Below, in pieces: positions 52,764 through 59,674 of a DNA stretch of 64,000 bases. Within the stretch, counting starts at the first letter, position 1; each line of letters opens with the position of its first letter. Under the pieces are notes generated by a model. The model was given only the letters and a program-made list of their open reading frames with translations, was not told the DNA's origin and ran no database searches. The stretch spans positions 6,338,001 through 6,402,000 of the forward strand of contig NZ_BNED01000005.1 in NCBI RefSeq assembly GCF_016755875.1, given 5' to 3'. This DNA comes from Streptomyces spororaveus (GTDB lineage Bacteria; Actinomycetota; Actinomycetes; Streptomycetales; Streptomycetaceae). The position numbers were made by a program, and so were the translations under genes.

Positions 52764-54017
52764 TCAGAGTGCCTGCGCGGCCGGCTTGACCATGCCGCGC
52801 ACTGTGCGCGACTTCACAAAGTCGCCCATGGCGGTCATCTCCCACTCGCCGGAGAACTGCTTGATCAGCTTGGCCATCATCACGCCGGTCTGGGGCTCGG
52901 CGCCCGTGAGGTCGAAGCGCACCAGCTCCTCGCCGCTCGCCGCGTCGATCAGACGGCAGTAGGCCTTCGCCACCTCGGTGAACTTCTGGCCGGAGAAGGA
53001 GTTGACTGTGAAGACCAGACCGGTGGCGTCGGCGGGGATCCGGCCGAGGTCCACGACGATCACCTCGTCGTCGCCCGCGCCCTCGCCGGTGAGGTTGTCG
53101 CCGGAGTGCTTGATGGCGCCGCCGAGGATGGACAGCTTGCCGAAGTAGCAGCTGTCGATGTGGTTGCGCTGGGGGCCGTACGCGATGACGGACGCGTCGA
53201 GGTCGATGTCCTTGCCGCGGAAGGCGGGCTCCCAGCCCAGACCCATCTTGACCTGGGAGAGCAGCGGGCGGCCGCCCTTGACGAGGGAGACGGTCTGGTT
53301 CTTCTGGAGGCTGACCCGGCCCTTGTCGAGGTTGATCTTCCCGCCGCCGGCGGCGGGAACCGGAGCCGGGGGCGCGGGCGGGGCGGGCGGCACGGGCGCG
53401 GCGGGTGTGGTGGCGCCGCCGAGCCAGGGGGAGGCCGGGTAGGAGACGGGCGGGGCCGGGGGCGCGGCGGGCGCCGGGGGCGCGGGCGGGGCCACGGCCT
53501 GGGGAGCCGCGGGCTCCTCGTCCACGGAGACCCCGAAGTCGGTGGCGATGCCGGCGAGGCCGTTCGCGTACCCCTGGCCGACCGCGCGCACCTTCCACAC
53601 GCCGCCGCGCAGGTAGATCTCGACGACGACCAGCGCGGTCTCGGTCGCCAGCTGCGGCGGGGTGAACGAGGCGATCACCGCGCCGCCGTCGGCGCTGCGC
53701 ACGGTGGCGGTGGGCTCGATGCCCTGGAAGTTCTGCCCGGCGGCGTCGGGGCTGGCCGTGACCACGATCCGCTCGATGCCCGGGGGCACGGCGCCGGTGT
53801 CCACGGTGATCGAGTCCGGCGTCGAACCGCCGCCGGACCGGTAGCCGACACCGGGCCCGGCGGGCTGGTTGAAGAAGATGAAGTCGGCGTCGGAGCGCAC
53901 CTTGCCGTCCGCCGTGAGGAGCAGGGCGGACACGTCGAGCCGCACCGGCGCAGCCACGTCGACCGTCACGCGGACGGCATTGAGCGGCAGGTTGGATCCA
54001 GGGGTCATAGCGGTCAT
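52764..54017 (-). CDS. Double-TerD-domain protein (tellurium/stress-resistance family)
   Basis: 417 residues from ATG 54017 (ATG 54008 alternative). Two TerD-type beta-sandwich domains are visible. The first is about residues 1-170 (TADGKVRSDADFIFFNQP, then ALVVVEIYLRGGVWKVRAVGQGYANGLAGIATDFG in pieces, with Asp/Asn calcium-site residues). The second is about 228-410 (LGWEPAFRGKDIDLDASVIAYG, then EVIVVDLGRIPADATGLVFTVNSFSGQKFTEV and EWEMTAMGDF in pieces). A Pro/Ala-rich linker of about 55 residues joins them. TerD proteins bind calcium and act in responses to tellurite, oxidants and phage; their biochemical role is unclear. A single TerD unit is the norm; duplicated forms with long linkers are common in streptomycetes. 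Confidence 0.88.
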   Translation of the reverse strand: MTAMTPGSNLPLNAVRVTVDVAAPVRLDVSALLLTADGKVRSDADFIFFNQPAGPGVGYRSGGGSTPDSITVDTGAVPPGIERIVVTASPDAAGQNFQGIEPTATVRSADGGAVIASFTPPQLATETALVVVEIYLRGGVWKVRAVGQGYANGLAGIATDFGVSVDEEPAAPQAVAPPAPPAPAAPPAPPVSYPASPWLGGATTPAAPVPPAPPAPPAPVPAAGGGKINLDKGRVSLQKNQTVSLVKGGRPLLSQVKMGLGWEPAFRGKDIDLDASVIAYGPQRNHIDSCYFGKLSILGGAIKHSGDNLTGEGAGDDEVIVVDLGRIPADATGLVFTVNSFSGQKFTEVAKAYCRLIDAASGEELVRFDLTGAEPQTGVMMAKLIKQFSGEWEMTAMGDFVKSRTVRGMVKPAAQAL

Positions 54018-54115
54018 GCCCGGAGAACGACCGGAGGGGCTTTGCCGTTCCCTTACCCTCGCGATATTTCCGCGCCGCGTTTCCGTTCCGCTTGCGGCGG
54101 GCGGGTCCGTACGGC

Positions 54116-54154
54116 CGAGGGGAGCCCGCCGCCGAAACGGTGGCGGGCCCCTCG
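54116..54154 (-). terminator. Hairpin terminator after the small membrane protein gene
   Basis: CGAGGGG (54116-54122) pairs with CCCCTCG (54149-54154 region), and GCCCGCC (54124-54130) with GGCGGGC (54142-54148), with a small bulge and a short loop. It lies between the 54186 stop and the TerD gene, both on the minus strand. Confidence 0.6.
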
Positions 54155-54185
54155 TTCGGACGGGGGGGGGGTGACCTGCCGGATA

Positions 54186-54560
54186 TCAGGAACGACGTTC
54201 GAAACGGAAGACGGCGGCCGCACCCCAGGCCGTCACCCCGATGGTGAACCAGTCGTCCGTCCGGTCCGAGCCCATGAGGAACGCGATGAAACCGGCGACG
54301 AAGGCGATCAGGCCGCACACCCCCAGCGCGATGCCGAGCACGGGGCGGGCGGTACGTGCCAGCTGGCGGCGCAGGACGCGGCGGCGGGCGCGGCGCCGAC
54401 GGCGCTTGAGCCGGCGGATCTCGGTCTTCTGCCGGGCGACCTCGCCGTTGCGGCAGAGCAGCTCGTGCTCGGCCGCGGCGATCAGGTCGTCCAGAGTGTG
54501 CCCCAGGACCGCCGGGGCGTTCGTGTGTTGCGGACCGTACTCATCGGGCATGCTGCTCAT
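54186..54560 (-). CDS. Small membrane protein with basic coiled-coil segment
   Basis: 124 residues from ATG 54560, which follows AAAGGA at a good distance; the ATG at 54575 is less likely. It has an N-terminal acidic part, then a helix ELLCRNGEVARQKTEIRRLK and a strongly basic RRRRRARRRVLRRQ stretch. Two close hydrophobic segments follow (VLGIALGVCGLIAFVAGFIAFLMGS and DWFTIGVTAWGAAAVF). I do not recognise it. It is the last gene of a three-gene minus-strand module with the sigma-like regulator and another small membrane protein. Confidence 0.65.
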   Translation of the reverse strand: MSSMPDEYGPQHTNAPAVLGHTLDDLIAAAEHELLCRNGEVARQKTEIRRLKRRRRRARRRVLRRQLARTARPVLGIALGVCGLIAFVAGFIAFLMGSDRTDDWFTIGVTAWGAAAVFRFERRS

Positions 54561-54645
54561 GGGATGTCCTTTCACAGGGGTGTCCGTCGGCCCGCTGCTC
54601 TCGGTTCGAAGGCCTGGCGAGCAGCGGGCTTCATGCTGCGCGGGG

Positions 54646-55023
54646 TTACTGCAGCCGTACGGCGCAGACCGCGGTGAGGGCCGCGGCGCCGATCGTGAGC
54701 CAGAGCGGGGCTGCGAACGGCCAGCGCGGCAGAGCCGCCCAGATCTGACCGGGGGGGATCAGCTGCCAGCCCCCGTCCGCCCGTGTACGGCGCCCGTGGT
54801 TGCGGCGCCCCTGGCTACGGCGTCCGCGCCAGAGCCGCCCTTCGGTCTTGTCGGCCGCGCCCTCCTCAAGCCGGGCGAGACGCCGGGCGGCCTCGGCGTA
54901 CACGTGGTCGAGCTCTGGTTCGACGTCCCTGACGGTGAGCCGCGCACGAGCCCAGGCGTGCAGCGCCCGGAGGTGCCGGCCGTACCAATTCTCGAAGCCG
55001 AGGTTTTCGCCCTCGTTCGTCAT
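54646..55023 (-). CDS. Small membrane protein with one C-terminal helix
   Basis: 125 residues from ATG 55023, 6 bp after AGAGG; the ATG at 55029 is too close. The N-terminal part (ENWYGRHLRALHAWARARLTV, DVEPELDHVYAEAARRLARLEEG) is helical and amphipathic, and the middle is a basic, Gly/Arg-rich stretch (RRSQGRRNHGRRTR). One hydrophobic helix (FAAPLWLTIGAAALTAVCAV) ends the protein. The single C-terminal anchor and soluble head recall membrane-bound anti-sigma factors, but no anti-sigma motif is present. Its gene lies between the sigma-like regulator and the other membrane protein. Confidence 0.65.
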   Translation of the reverse strand: MTNEGENLGFENWYGRHLRALHAWARARLTVRDVEPELDHVYAEAARRLARLEEGAADKTEGRLWRGRRSQGRRNHGRRTRADGGWQLIPPGQIWAALPRWPFAAPLWLTIGAAALTAVCAVRLQ

Positions 55024-55131
55024 GTGCATCCTCTTTCCAACTTGGCTCTCACTGGCCGGGTAGTGGGCGGGGCCGTCGCCTGGTTGCAGCCGTACGACGG
55101 CCCCGCCCGCGTATGTGCGGGACTGCCGTGG

Positions 55132-55776
55132 TCACTCGTCGCTTTCGATGTAGCCGGCCTTCTCGCCGAAGGGGCGGAGGGCCTCCTTCAGGCTGGGGAA
55201 CTTCTCCTCGGCGCGTTTGACGGCCGTACGCACCGTCCGGCGGGACACCCCGAGCCGTTTGGCGATCTTCGCGTCGCTGAGCAGGGCGCCCTCCTCGCTG
55301 AAACGCAGTTCGAGGACGGCGCGCTGACGGCCTTTGAACTGCTTGCGGAAGAGGTTCCAGAACGCGTTGAGCTCGTCCGGCGCGAACCGGAAGTCGTCCT
55401 TGTCCTCGTCCTCGTCCCGGTTCTCGGTTTCCGGTGGCTCGTCGTCGGGGCCGCCGGGGTCGACGAGGTGGTCGAAGTACGTCGTGGGGTACGCGTTCCT
55501 GCGGTCGCGGTTCTCCTTCCGGTTCAGGATCTTGATCTGGTTGAAGATCTCGTCGGTGAGGAGGTCCGTCACCTCCTCCAGTCCGGGATTCCTGTCGGCC
55601 TGGTCGAGCCGTACGAGCAGGCAGATGGCCGCCTCGCTCATGACCTGGATCTTGCTGTCGCCCGAGAGGGCGCGGAAGTCAGGGCTGACCAGTGCCCTCG
55701 ACTCTGCGGCCCGGTACGCCTCGCGAAGGGTCTCGCGCGGCGGAGGCCCGCATCGCTGGGCAGGAATCTCGGTCAC
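55132..55776 (-). CDS. Sigma-70 region 4-like transcriptional regulator
   Basis: 214 residues from GTG 55776, preceded by GGAGG at good spacing; the longer frame to 55971 is rejected. Residues about 145-195 (FRKQFKGRQRAVLELRFSEEGALLSDAKIAKRLGVSRRTVRTAVKRAEEKFPSL, in pieces) form a sigma region 4-like helix-turn-helix. An acidic linker (PDDEPPETENRDEDEDKDD) precedes it. The N-terminal 120 residues are helical but lack the conserved region 2 of sigma factors, so it is probably a sigma-like or RNA polymerase-associated regulator rather than a full ECF sigma factor. It heads the module with two small membrane proteins. A near-palindrome lies 29 bp upstream. Confidence 0.75.
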   Translation of the reverse strand: MTEIPAQRCGPPPRETLREAYRAAESRALVSPDFRALSGDSKIQVMSEAAICLLVRLDQADRNPGLEEVTDLLTDEIFNQIKILNRKENRDRRNAYPTTYFDHLVDPGGPDDEPPETENRDEDEDKDDFRFAPDELNAFWNLFRKQFKGRQRAVLELRFSEEGALLSDAKIAKRLGVSRRTVRTAVKRAEEKFPSLKEALRPFGEKAGYIESDE

Positions 55777-56076
55777 CGGTTGCCTCCACGCACTTGCCGA
55801 CTCGGGGGTGGGACCGCCTGAAGGTGGTCCTACCCCTTGCGGAGATCGGCGGCAAAGTAGCCCGAGGCATCCATGTGGGTGCAGGTGACGGAGCGCCACA
55901 CGGGGAGGGGGTGTCGCATACGGAAGGCGGCCGCCCTCCCGGGGTCGGGAAGGCGGCCGCTCGGGTCGCATGGTGGGCCGGGGCTGAGGAGCCGGGCCCC
56001 TTCTGCGGTGCCGGTGGTGGCGCCGGTGGTGGTTGCGGTGGTCGTACCGGCTGCCGGAGCGCGGCGCGTGTTCCGC
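55777..56076. promoter_or_regulatory. 300-bp spacer upstream of the sigma-like gene
   Basis: No gene is supported. It holds a near-perfect palindrome at 55805-55836 (arms GGGGTGGGACCGCC and GGTGGTCCTACCCC, two mismatches, TGAA centre), 29-60 bp before the sigma-like start, a candidate operator. A GC-rich hairpin lies at 55927-55960. Confidence 0.5.
55927..55960 (-). terminator. Hairpin terminator of the aldehyde dehydrogenase gene
   Basis: GCGGCCGCC (55927-55935) pairs with GGCGGCCGC (55952-55960), and TCCC/GGGA pairs inside extend the stem. It lies 117 bp after the stop of the minus-strand dehydrogenase. Confidence 0.6.
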
Positions 56077-57600
56077 TCAGCCCCCGGTGACCTGGCGCGG
56101 CAGCTTCAGCGGGTTGGCCTCGCGCAGCTCCGCCGGAAGGAGCGCGTCCGGCACGGACTGGTAGGCCACCGGCCGCAGCCAGCGCTCGATCGCGGTGCCG
56201 CCCACCGAGGTGGAGTGCGAGGTGGCCGCCGGGTAGGGGCCGCCGTGGTGCTGGGCCGGGGCCACCGCGACCCCGGTCGGCCAGCCGTTGACGACGATCC
56301 GCCCCGCCAGCCCGGTGACCTGCCCGATCAGCTCGGCGGCCGGGCCCGGCGCGCCTTCGGTCTCGGCGGCCGACAGCTGGAGGGTTGCGCTCAGGTTCCC
56401 GCCGAGGAGCCCGAGCACCGCGCCCGCCTCGCCCTGGTCGGCGTACCGCACGACGACGGTGACCGGACCGAAGCACTCCTCCAGGAGAACCTCGTACGCG
56501 CCTCCCTCCAGGAGGTGCTCGGCCCGTACGGTCAGGTAGCCCGCCCCGACGGTGTGTTCGCCGCCGGAACCGGGGGTCACGGGTGCGTCGACGCCGGGCA
56601 GCGCGGCCCGTTCGCGTACCCCGGCGACGAAGTTCTCCCGCATCCGGTGGTCGAGCAGCACCCCGGGCTCGGTCTCCCCGAGGGCCTTGGTGAGCTCGCC
56701 GGTCACCCGGTCGCCGTCCGCGCCCTCGGGGACCAGGACCAGGCCGGGCTTCACGCAGAACTGGCCGACGCCGAGGGTGACGGAGCCCGCGAGCCCGGTG
56801 CCGATCTCCTCGGCGCGTTCGGCCGCGGCCGCCGGCGTGACCACGACGGGGTTGAGGGAGCCCAGTTCGCCGTGAAAGGGAATGGGTACGGGCCGGGCGG
56901 CGGCCGCGTCGAACAGAGCCCGCCCGCCCCGGATGGAACCGGTGAATCCGGCGGCCGCCACCAGGGGGTGGCGGATCAGCTCCAGGCCCGCGTCGAACCC
57001 GTGGATCACGCTCACCACCTCGGCCGGGAGCCCGGTCAGGACCGCGGCGCGGCGCAGCAGCGAGGCGCACAGCTCGGAGGTGGCGGGGTGGTCGGGGTGC
57101 GCCTTGACGACCACCGGGCAGCCGGCGGCGAGCGCGCTCGCGGTGTCCCCGCCGGGGACGGAGAAGGCGAGCGGGAAGTTGGAGGCGGCGTAGACCGCCA
57201 CCACGCCCAGCGGGACCTTGTAGCGGCGCAGTTCGGGGCGCGGCGGGCTGAGGGAGGGGTCGGCGCGGTCGATCCGGATGTCGAGGTAGGCCCCGGCGTC
57301 CACGGCGTCGGCGAAGGCGCGCAGCTGGCCGGTGGTGCGGGCCAGTTCGCCGGTGAGCCGGCCCGGGCCGAGCGCGGTCTCGGCGTCGGCGGCCTCGATC
57401 ACATGGGCCGCGGCCTCGTCGAGCAGTGCGGCGGCGGCGCGTAGGAAGGCGGCGCGCACGGTGGCGTCGGCGAGCGGGCCACGGGCGGCGTGGGCGGCCC
57501 GTACGGCTTCGTCCACCTCGCGGGGTGTGGCCTCCACCGCAACCTGTTCGCGCTGCTTCCCGGTGCGGGGGTCCACACTCCAGACTGGTGTCGTTGTCAT
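56077..57600 (-). CDS. Aldehyde dehydrogenase of the ketoglutaric semialdehyde/2,5-dioxovalerate type
   Basis: 507 residues. NAD(P)-dependent ALDH fold with YAASNFPLAFSVPGGDTASALAAGCPVVVKAHP (cofactor cleft, in pieces), AAGFTGSIRGGRAL, HGELGSLNPVVV with the general-base Glu region, and GQFCVKPGLVLVP with the catalytic Cys. The FCVKPG and HGELGS forms are typical of the subfamily oxidising alpha-ketoglutaric semialdehyde, the last step of some sugar-acid, hydroxyproline or arabinose pathways. The divergent IclR regulator and the palindrome at 57620-57637 suggest induction by a pathway intermediate. Other pathway enzymes are not in view. Confidence 0.87.
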   Translation of the reverse strand: MTTTPVWSVDPRTGKQREQVAVEATPREVDEAVRAAHAARGPLADATVRAAFLRAAAALLDEAAAHVIEAADAETALGPGRLTGELARTTGQLRAFADAVDAGAYLDIRIDRADPSLSPPRPELRRYKVPLGVVAVYAASNFPLAFSVPGGDTASALAAGCPVVVKAHPDHPATSELCASLLRRAAVLTGLPAEVVSVIHGFDAGLELIRHPLVAAAGFTGSIRGGRALFDAAAARPVPIPFHGELGSLNPVVVTPAAAAERAEEIGTGLAGSVTLGVGQFCVKPGLVLVPEGADGDRVTGELTKALGETEPGVLLDHRMRENFVAGVRERAALPGVDAPVTPGSGGEHTVGAGYLTVRAEHLLEGGAYEVLLEECFGPVTVVVRYADQGEAGAVLGLLGGNLSATLQLSAAETEGAPGPAAELIGQVTGLAGRIVVNGWPTGVAVAPAQHHGGPYPAATSHSTSVGGTAIERWLRPVAYQSVPDALLPAELREANPLKLPRQVTGG

Positions 57601-57619
57601 GGCCCACTGCCTCCTGGAT

Positions 57620-57637
57620 CGTTCAGTATTCTGAACG
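57620..57637. promoter_or_regulatory. Palindromic operator between the dehydrogenase and IclR genes
   Basis: CGTTCAG-TATT-CTGAACG is a perfect inverted repeat with 7-bp arms, 20 bp from the dehydrogenase start and about 90 bp from the IclR start. It is the obvious binding site for the divergent IclR protein. Confidence 0.7.
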
Positions 57638-57727
57638 CGGTTCCGGTGGATGAATGATCACATCTGTCGTGGACTCTATTTCCGCGTCCTCGGCGTGACA
57701 AGAGGCGATCAGAGGGGAAGCAGGCGT

Positions 57728-58510
57728 ATGACGACGACCGAGTCGGGGATCCCTGCCCAGGCGGCGCCCGTCAAATCGGCGGTGCGGACCGTCCTGCTGC
57801 TGGAGCACTTCGCGGCGCGCCCGGGGCTGCACAGCCTGGCCGACATCCAGAACGACCTCTCCCTGCCCAAGTCCAGCCTCTACATGCTGCTGCGGACCCT
57901 GGTGAACCTGGGGTGGGTGGAGACGGACGCGACGGGCACCCGGTACGGCATCGGCGTACGGGCCCTGCTGGTCGGCAGTTCGTACATCGACGGCGACGAG
58001 GTGGTCGCGGCCGCCCGGCCCACGCTGGACCGGCTCTCCGACGACACGACGGAGACCATCCACCTGGCCCGGCTGGACGGCACGAGCGTGGTCTACCTCG
58101 CCACCCGGCAGTCCCAGCACTACCTGCGCCCCTTCACCCGGGTCGGGCGGCGGCTGCCCGTGCACTCGACGGCGCTGGGCAAGGCCCTGCTGGCCACGCA
58201 CACGGACCAGGAGGTACGGGGGCTGCTGCCGCGGCGGCTGGAGGCGGTCACCGAGCACACGGTCACCGACCGGGAGCAGCTGATCGAGGAGCTGGCGCTG
58301 GTGCGGGAGCAGGGGTACGCGGTGGACCGGGAGGAGAACACGCTCGGGCTGCGCTGCTTCGGGGTGGCCGTGCCGTACCGGACGCCGGCCCGGGACGCGG
58401 TGAGCTGCTCGGTGCCGGTGGCCCGGCTGACGGGGGAGCACGAGCAGGTCATCAAGGCGGCGCTGTTCGAGGCGAGGGACCGGCTGTCGGTGGTGACGCG
58501 GCGCATGTGA
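57728..58510 (+). CDS. IclR-family transcriptional regulator
   Basis: 260 residues from ATG 57728 (MTTTESGIPAQ). The N-terminal winged helix is SAVRTVLLLEHFAARPGLHSLADIQNDLSLPKSSLYMLLRTLV (in pieces). The C-terminal effector domain has RLPVHSTALGKALLAT, TVTDREQLIEELALVREQGYAVD and LRCFGVAVPYR, the usual IclR pattern. It probably controls the divergent aldehyde dehydrogenase through the palindrome at 57620-57637. Its stop codon lies inside a 15-bp tandem repeat. Confidence 0.93.
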   Translation: MTTTESGIPAQAAPVKSAVRTVLLLEHFAARPGLHSLADIQNDLSLPKSSLYMLLRTLVNLGWVETDATGTRYGIGVRALLVGSSYIDGDEVVAAARPTLDRLSDDTTETIHLARLDGTSVVYLATRQSQHYLRPFTRVGRRLPVHSTALGKALLATHTDQEVRGLLPRRLEAVTEHTVTDREQLIEELALVREQGYAVDREENTLGLRCFGVAVPYRTPARDAVSCSVPVARLTGEHEQVIKAALFEARDRLSVVTRRM

Positions 58511-58568
58511 CGGGGCGCGGGGTGACGGGCCGCGGGGCGACGGGCCGCGGGGCGACGGGCCGCGGGGC
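58509..58568 (+). repeat. Four tandem 15-bp repeats after the IclR gene
   Basis: GACGGGCCGCGGGGC is repeated exactly at 58524-58538, 58539-58553 and 58554-58568; a fourth copy at 58509-58523 has two mismatches and overlaps the IclR stop codon. Tandem array of period 15 with unknown role. Confidence 0.9.
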
Positions 58569-58608
58569 GCGAGGCGCAGGGCCGCAGGCGCCGGGGCGGG
58601 CATGGTTC

Positions 58609-58645
58609 CTCCCCCACGTGGGGGAGACGGTTCCCCTTCAAGGGG
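58609..58645. promoter_or_regulatory. Two palindromes upstream of the membrane protein/two-component operon
   Basis: CTCCCCCACGTGGGGGAG (58609-58626) is a perfect 18-bp palindrome and CCCCTTCAAGGGG (58633-58645) a perfect 13-bp one. Both lie 37-73 bp before the ATG at 58682 and could be binding sites for the operon's response regulator. Confidence 0.55.
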
Positions 58646-58681
58646 GAGGTGGCGGGGCCGCGCAGCCGCGACCGTTGAGTC

Positions 58682-59674
58682 ATGAACACGCGCGAGAGGC
58701 ACCCGAGTGACCTGACGGACGTGAAGCGGCCGTCGCCCTCCCGCCCGGGGACCGGGCGACGGATCCTGCGGGCGGTGGCCCTGGCCGCCACCGTGCCGTA
58801 TCTGGGGCTCAAGACGGTCTGGGTGTGCGGGAGTCACCTCGGGATACCCGAGGGCAGCGTGCTGCGGGAGCCGGGCCCGTTCCTCATCGCGGCCAATTCC
58901 GTCACGCTGGCCATGGACGCCTGCGTGATCCTGCTCGTGCTGGTGCTCACCAGGCCGTGGGGCATACGGGTACCGGGCCCGCTGCTGACCGTCCCGGTGT
59001 TCGTGGCCTCCGGGCTGCTGACCCCGATCCTGCTCGGCTTCCCGGGCCAACTCCTCGTACGGACACTCGGCTTCGGGACGGAACCCGCCGCGGGGGCGGC
59101 GCGGGAGCCCTTCCTGGACCCCTGGGTGTTCCACGTCGTCTACACCGGATTCACGGTCCAAGGACTCGCCCTGGCCGCTCTGTTCGTGCCCTATGCGCGC
59201 AAGCGCTGGGGGCAGGCATGGCGGGGGGTGACGGGCGAGCGGCTGCCGTCGTCCACGGGGGTGGTGGCGGCAGCCGCGGCGGCCGTCGGCCTGACGGTGG
59301 CGGGGGTGCTGGCGTACTGGGCCTGCGGCGGCCCCGCCGGCCTGGGCGCGGAGCGGGCGGCCGCGTACTGCGCCGACACGGCCGTGGTGTCCGCGGTCCA
59401 CGCGGTGTGCGCGCTCGCCGCCGGAGCGGGGGCCCTGCTCCTGGCCCGTGGCGGGACGCTCCGGGCGCGGTGGCCGCTCGCTCTCGCCTGGATCGGCGCG
59501 GCGGCGACGCTCAGCTGGGGGGCCTGGATGATGATCGCCTCGCTGGGACCACAGCTGGACGGCGGCGAAGGCCCCACCGCCCCCACGCTGTTGATCTACG
59601 CTGGCCAGATGATCACCGGATTGCTCACCGGTACCGTCCTCATACGGTTCCTGACCACCCGCCGCCCGGGGTGA
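58682..59674 (+). CDS. Integral membrane protein linked to a two-component system
   Basis: 330 residues with about seven hydrophobic helices (for example LRAVALAATVPYLGLKTVWV, DACVILLVLVLTRPW, VFHVVYTGFTVQGLALAALFV, GVVAAAAAAVGLTVAGVLAYW and MITGLLTGTVLIRFL). A short cytoplasmic N-terminus (MNTRERHPSDLTD) precedes them. No transporter or enzyme motif is evident. The stop overlaps the GTG start of the sensor kinase, so its function is probably tied to signal sensing by that kinase. Confidence 0.72.
   Translation: MNTRERHPSDLTDVKRPSPSRPGTGRRILRAVALAATVPYLGLKTVWVCGSHLGIPEGSVLREPGPFLIAANSVTLAMDACVILLVLVLTRPWGIRVPGPLLTVPVFVASGLLTPILLGFPGQLLVRTLGFGTEPAAGAAREPFLDPWVFHVVYTGFTVQGLALAALFVPYARKRWGQAWRGVTGERLPSSTGVVAAAAAAVGLTVAGVLAYWACGGPAGLGAERAAAYCADTAVVSAVHAVCALAAGAGALLLARGGTLRARWPLALAWIGAAATLSWGAWMMIASLGPQLDGGEGPTAPTLLIYAGQMITGLLTGTVLIRFLTTRRPG

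Noticed and set aside
58509..58568. CRISPR array at the tandem 15-bp repeats
   Set aside because: The repeats are directly adjacent with no spacers and are too short, and there are no cas genes in the window.
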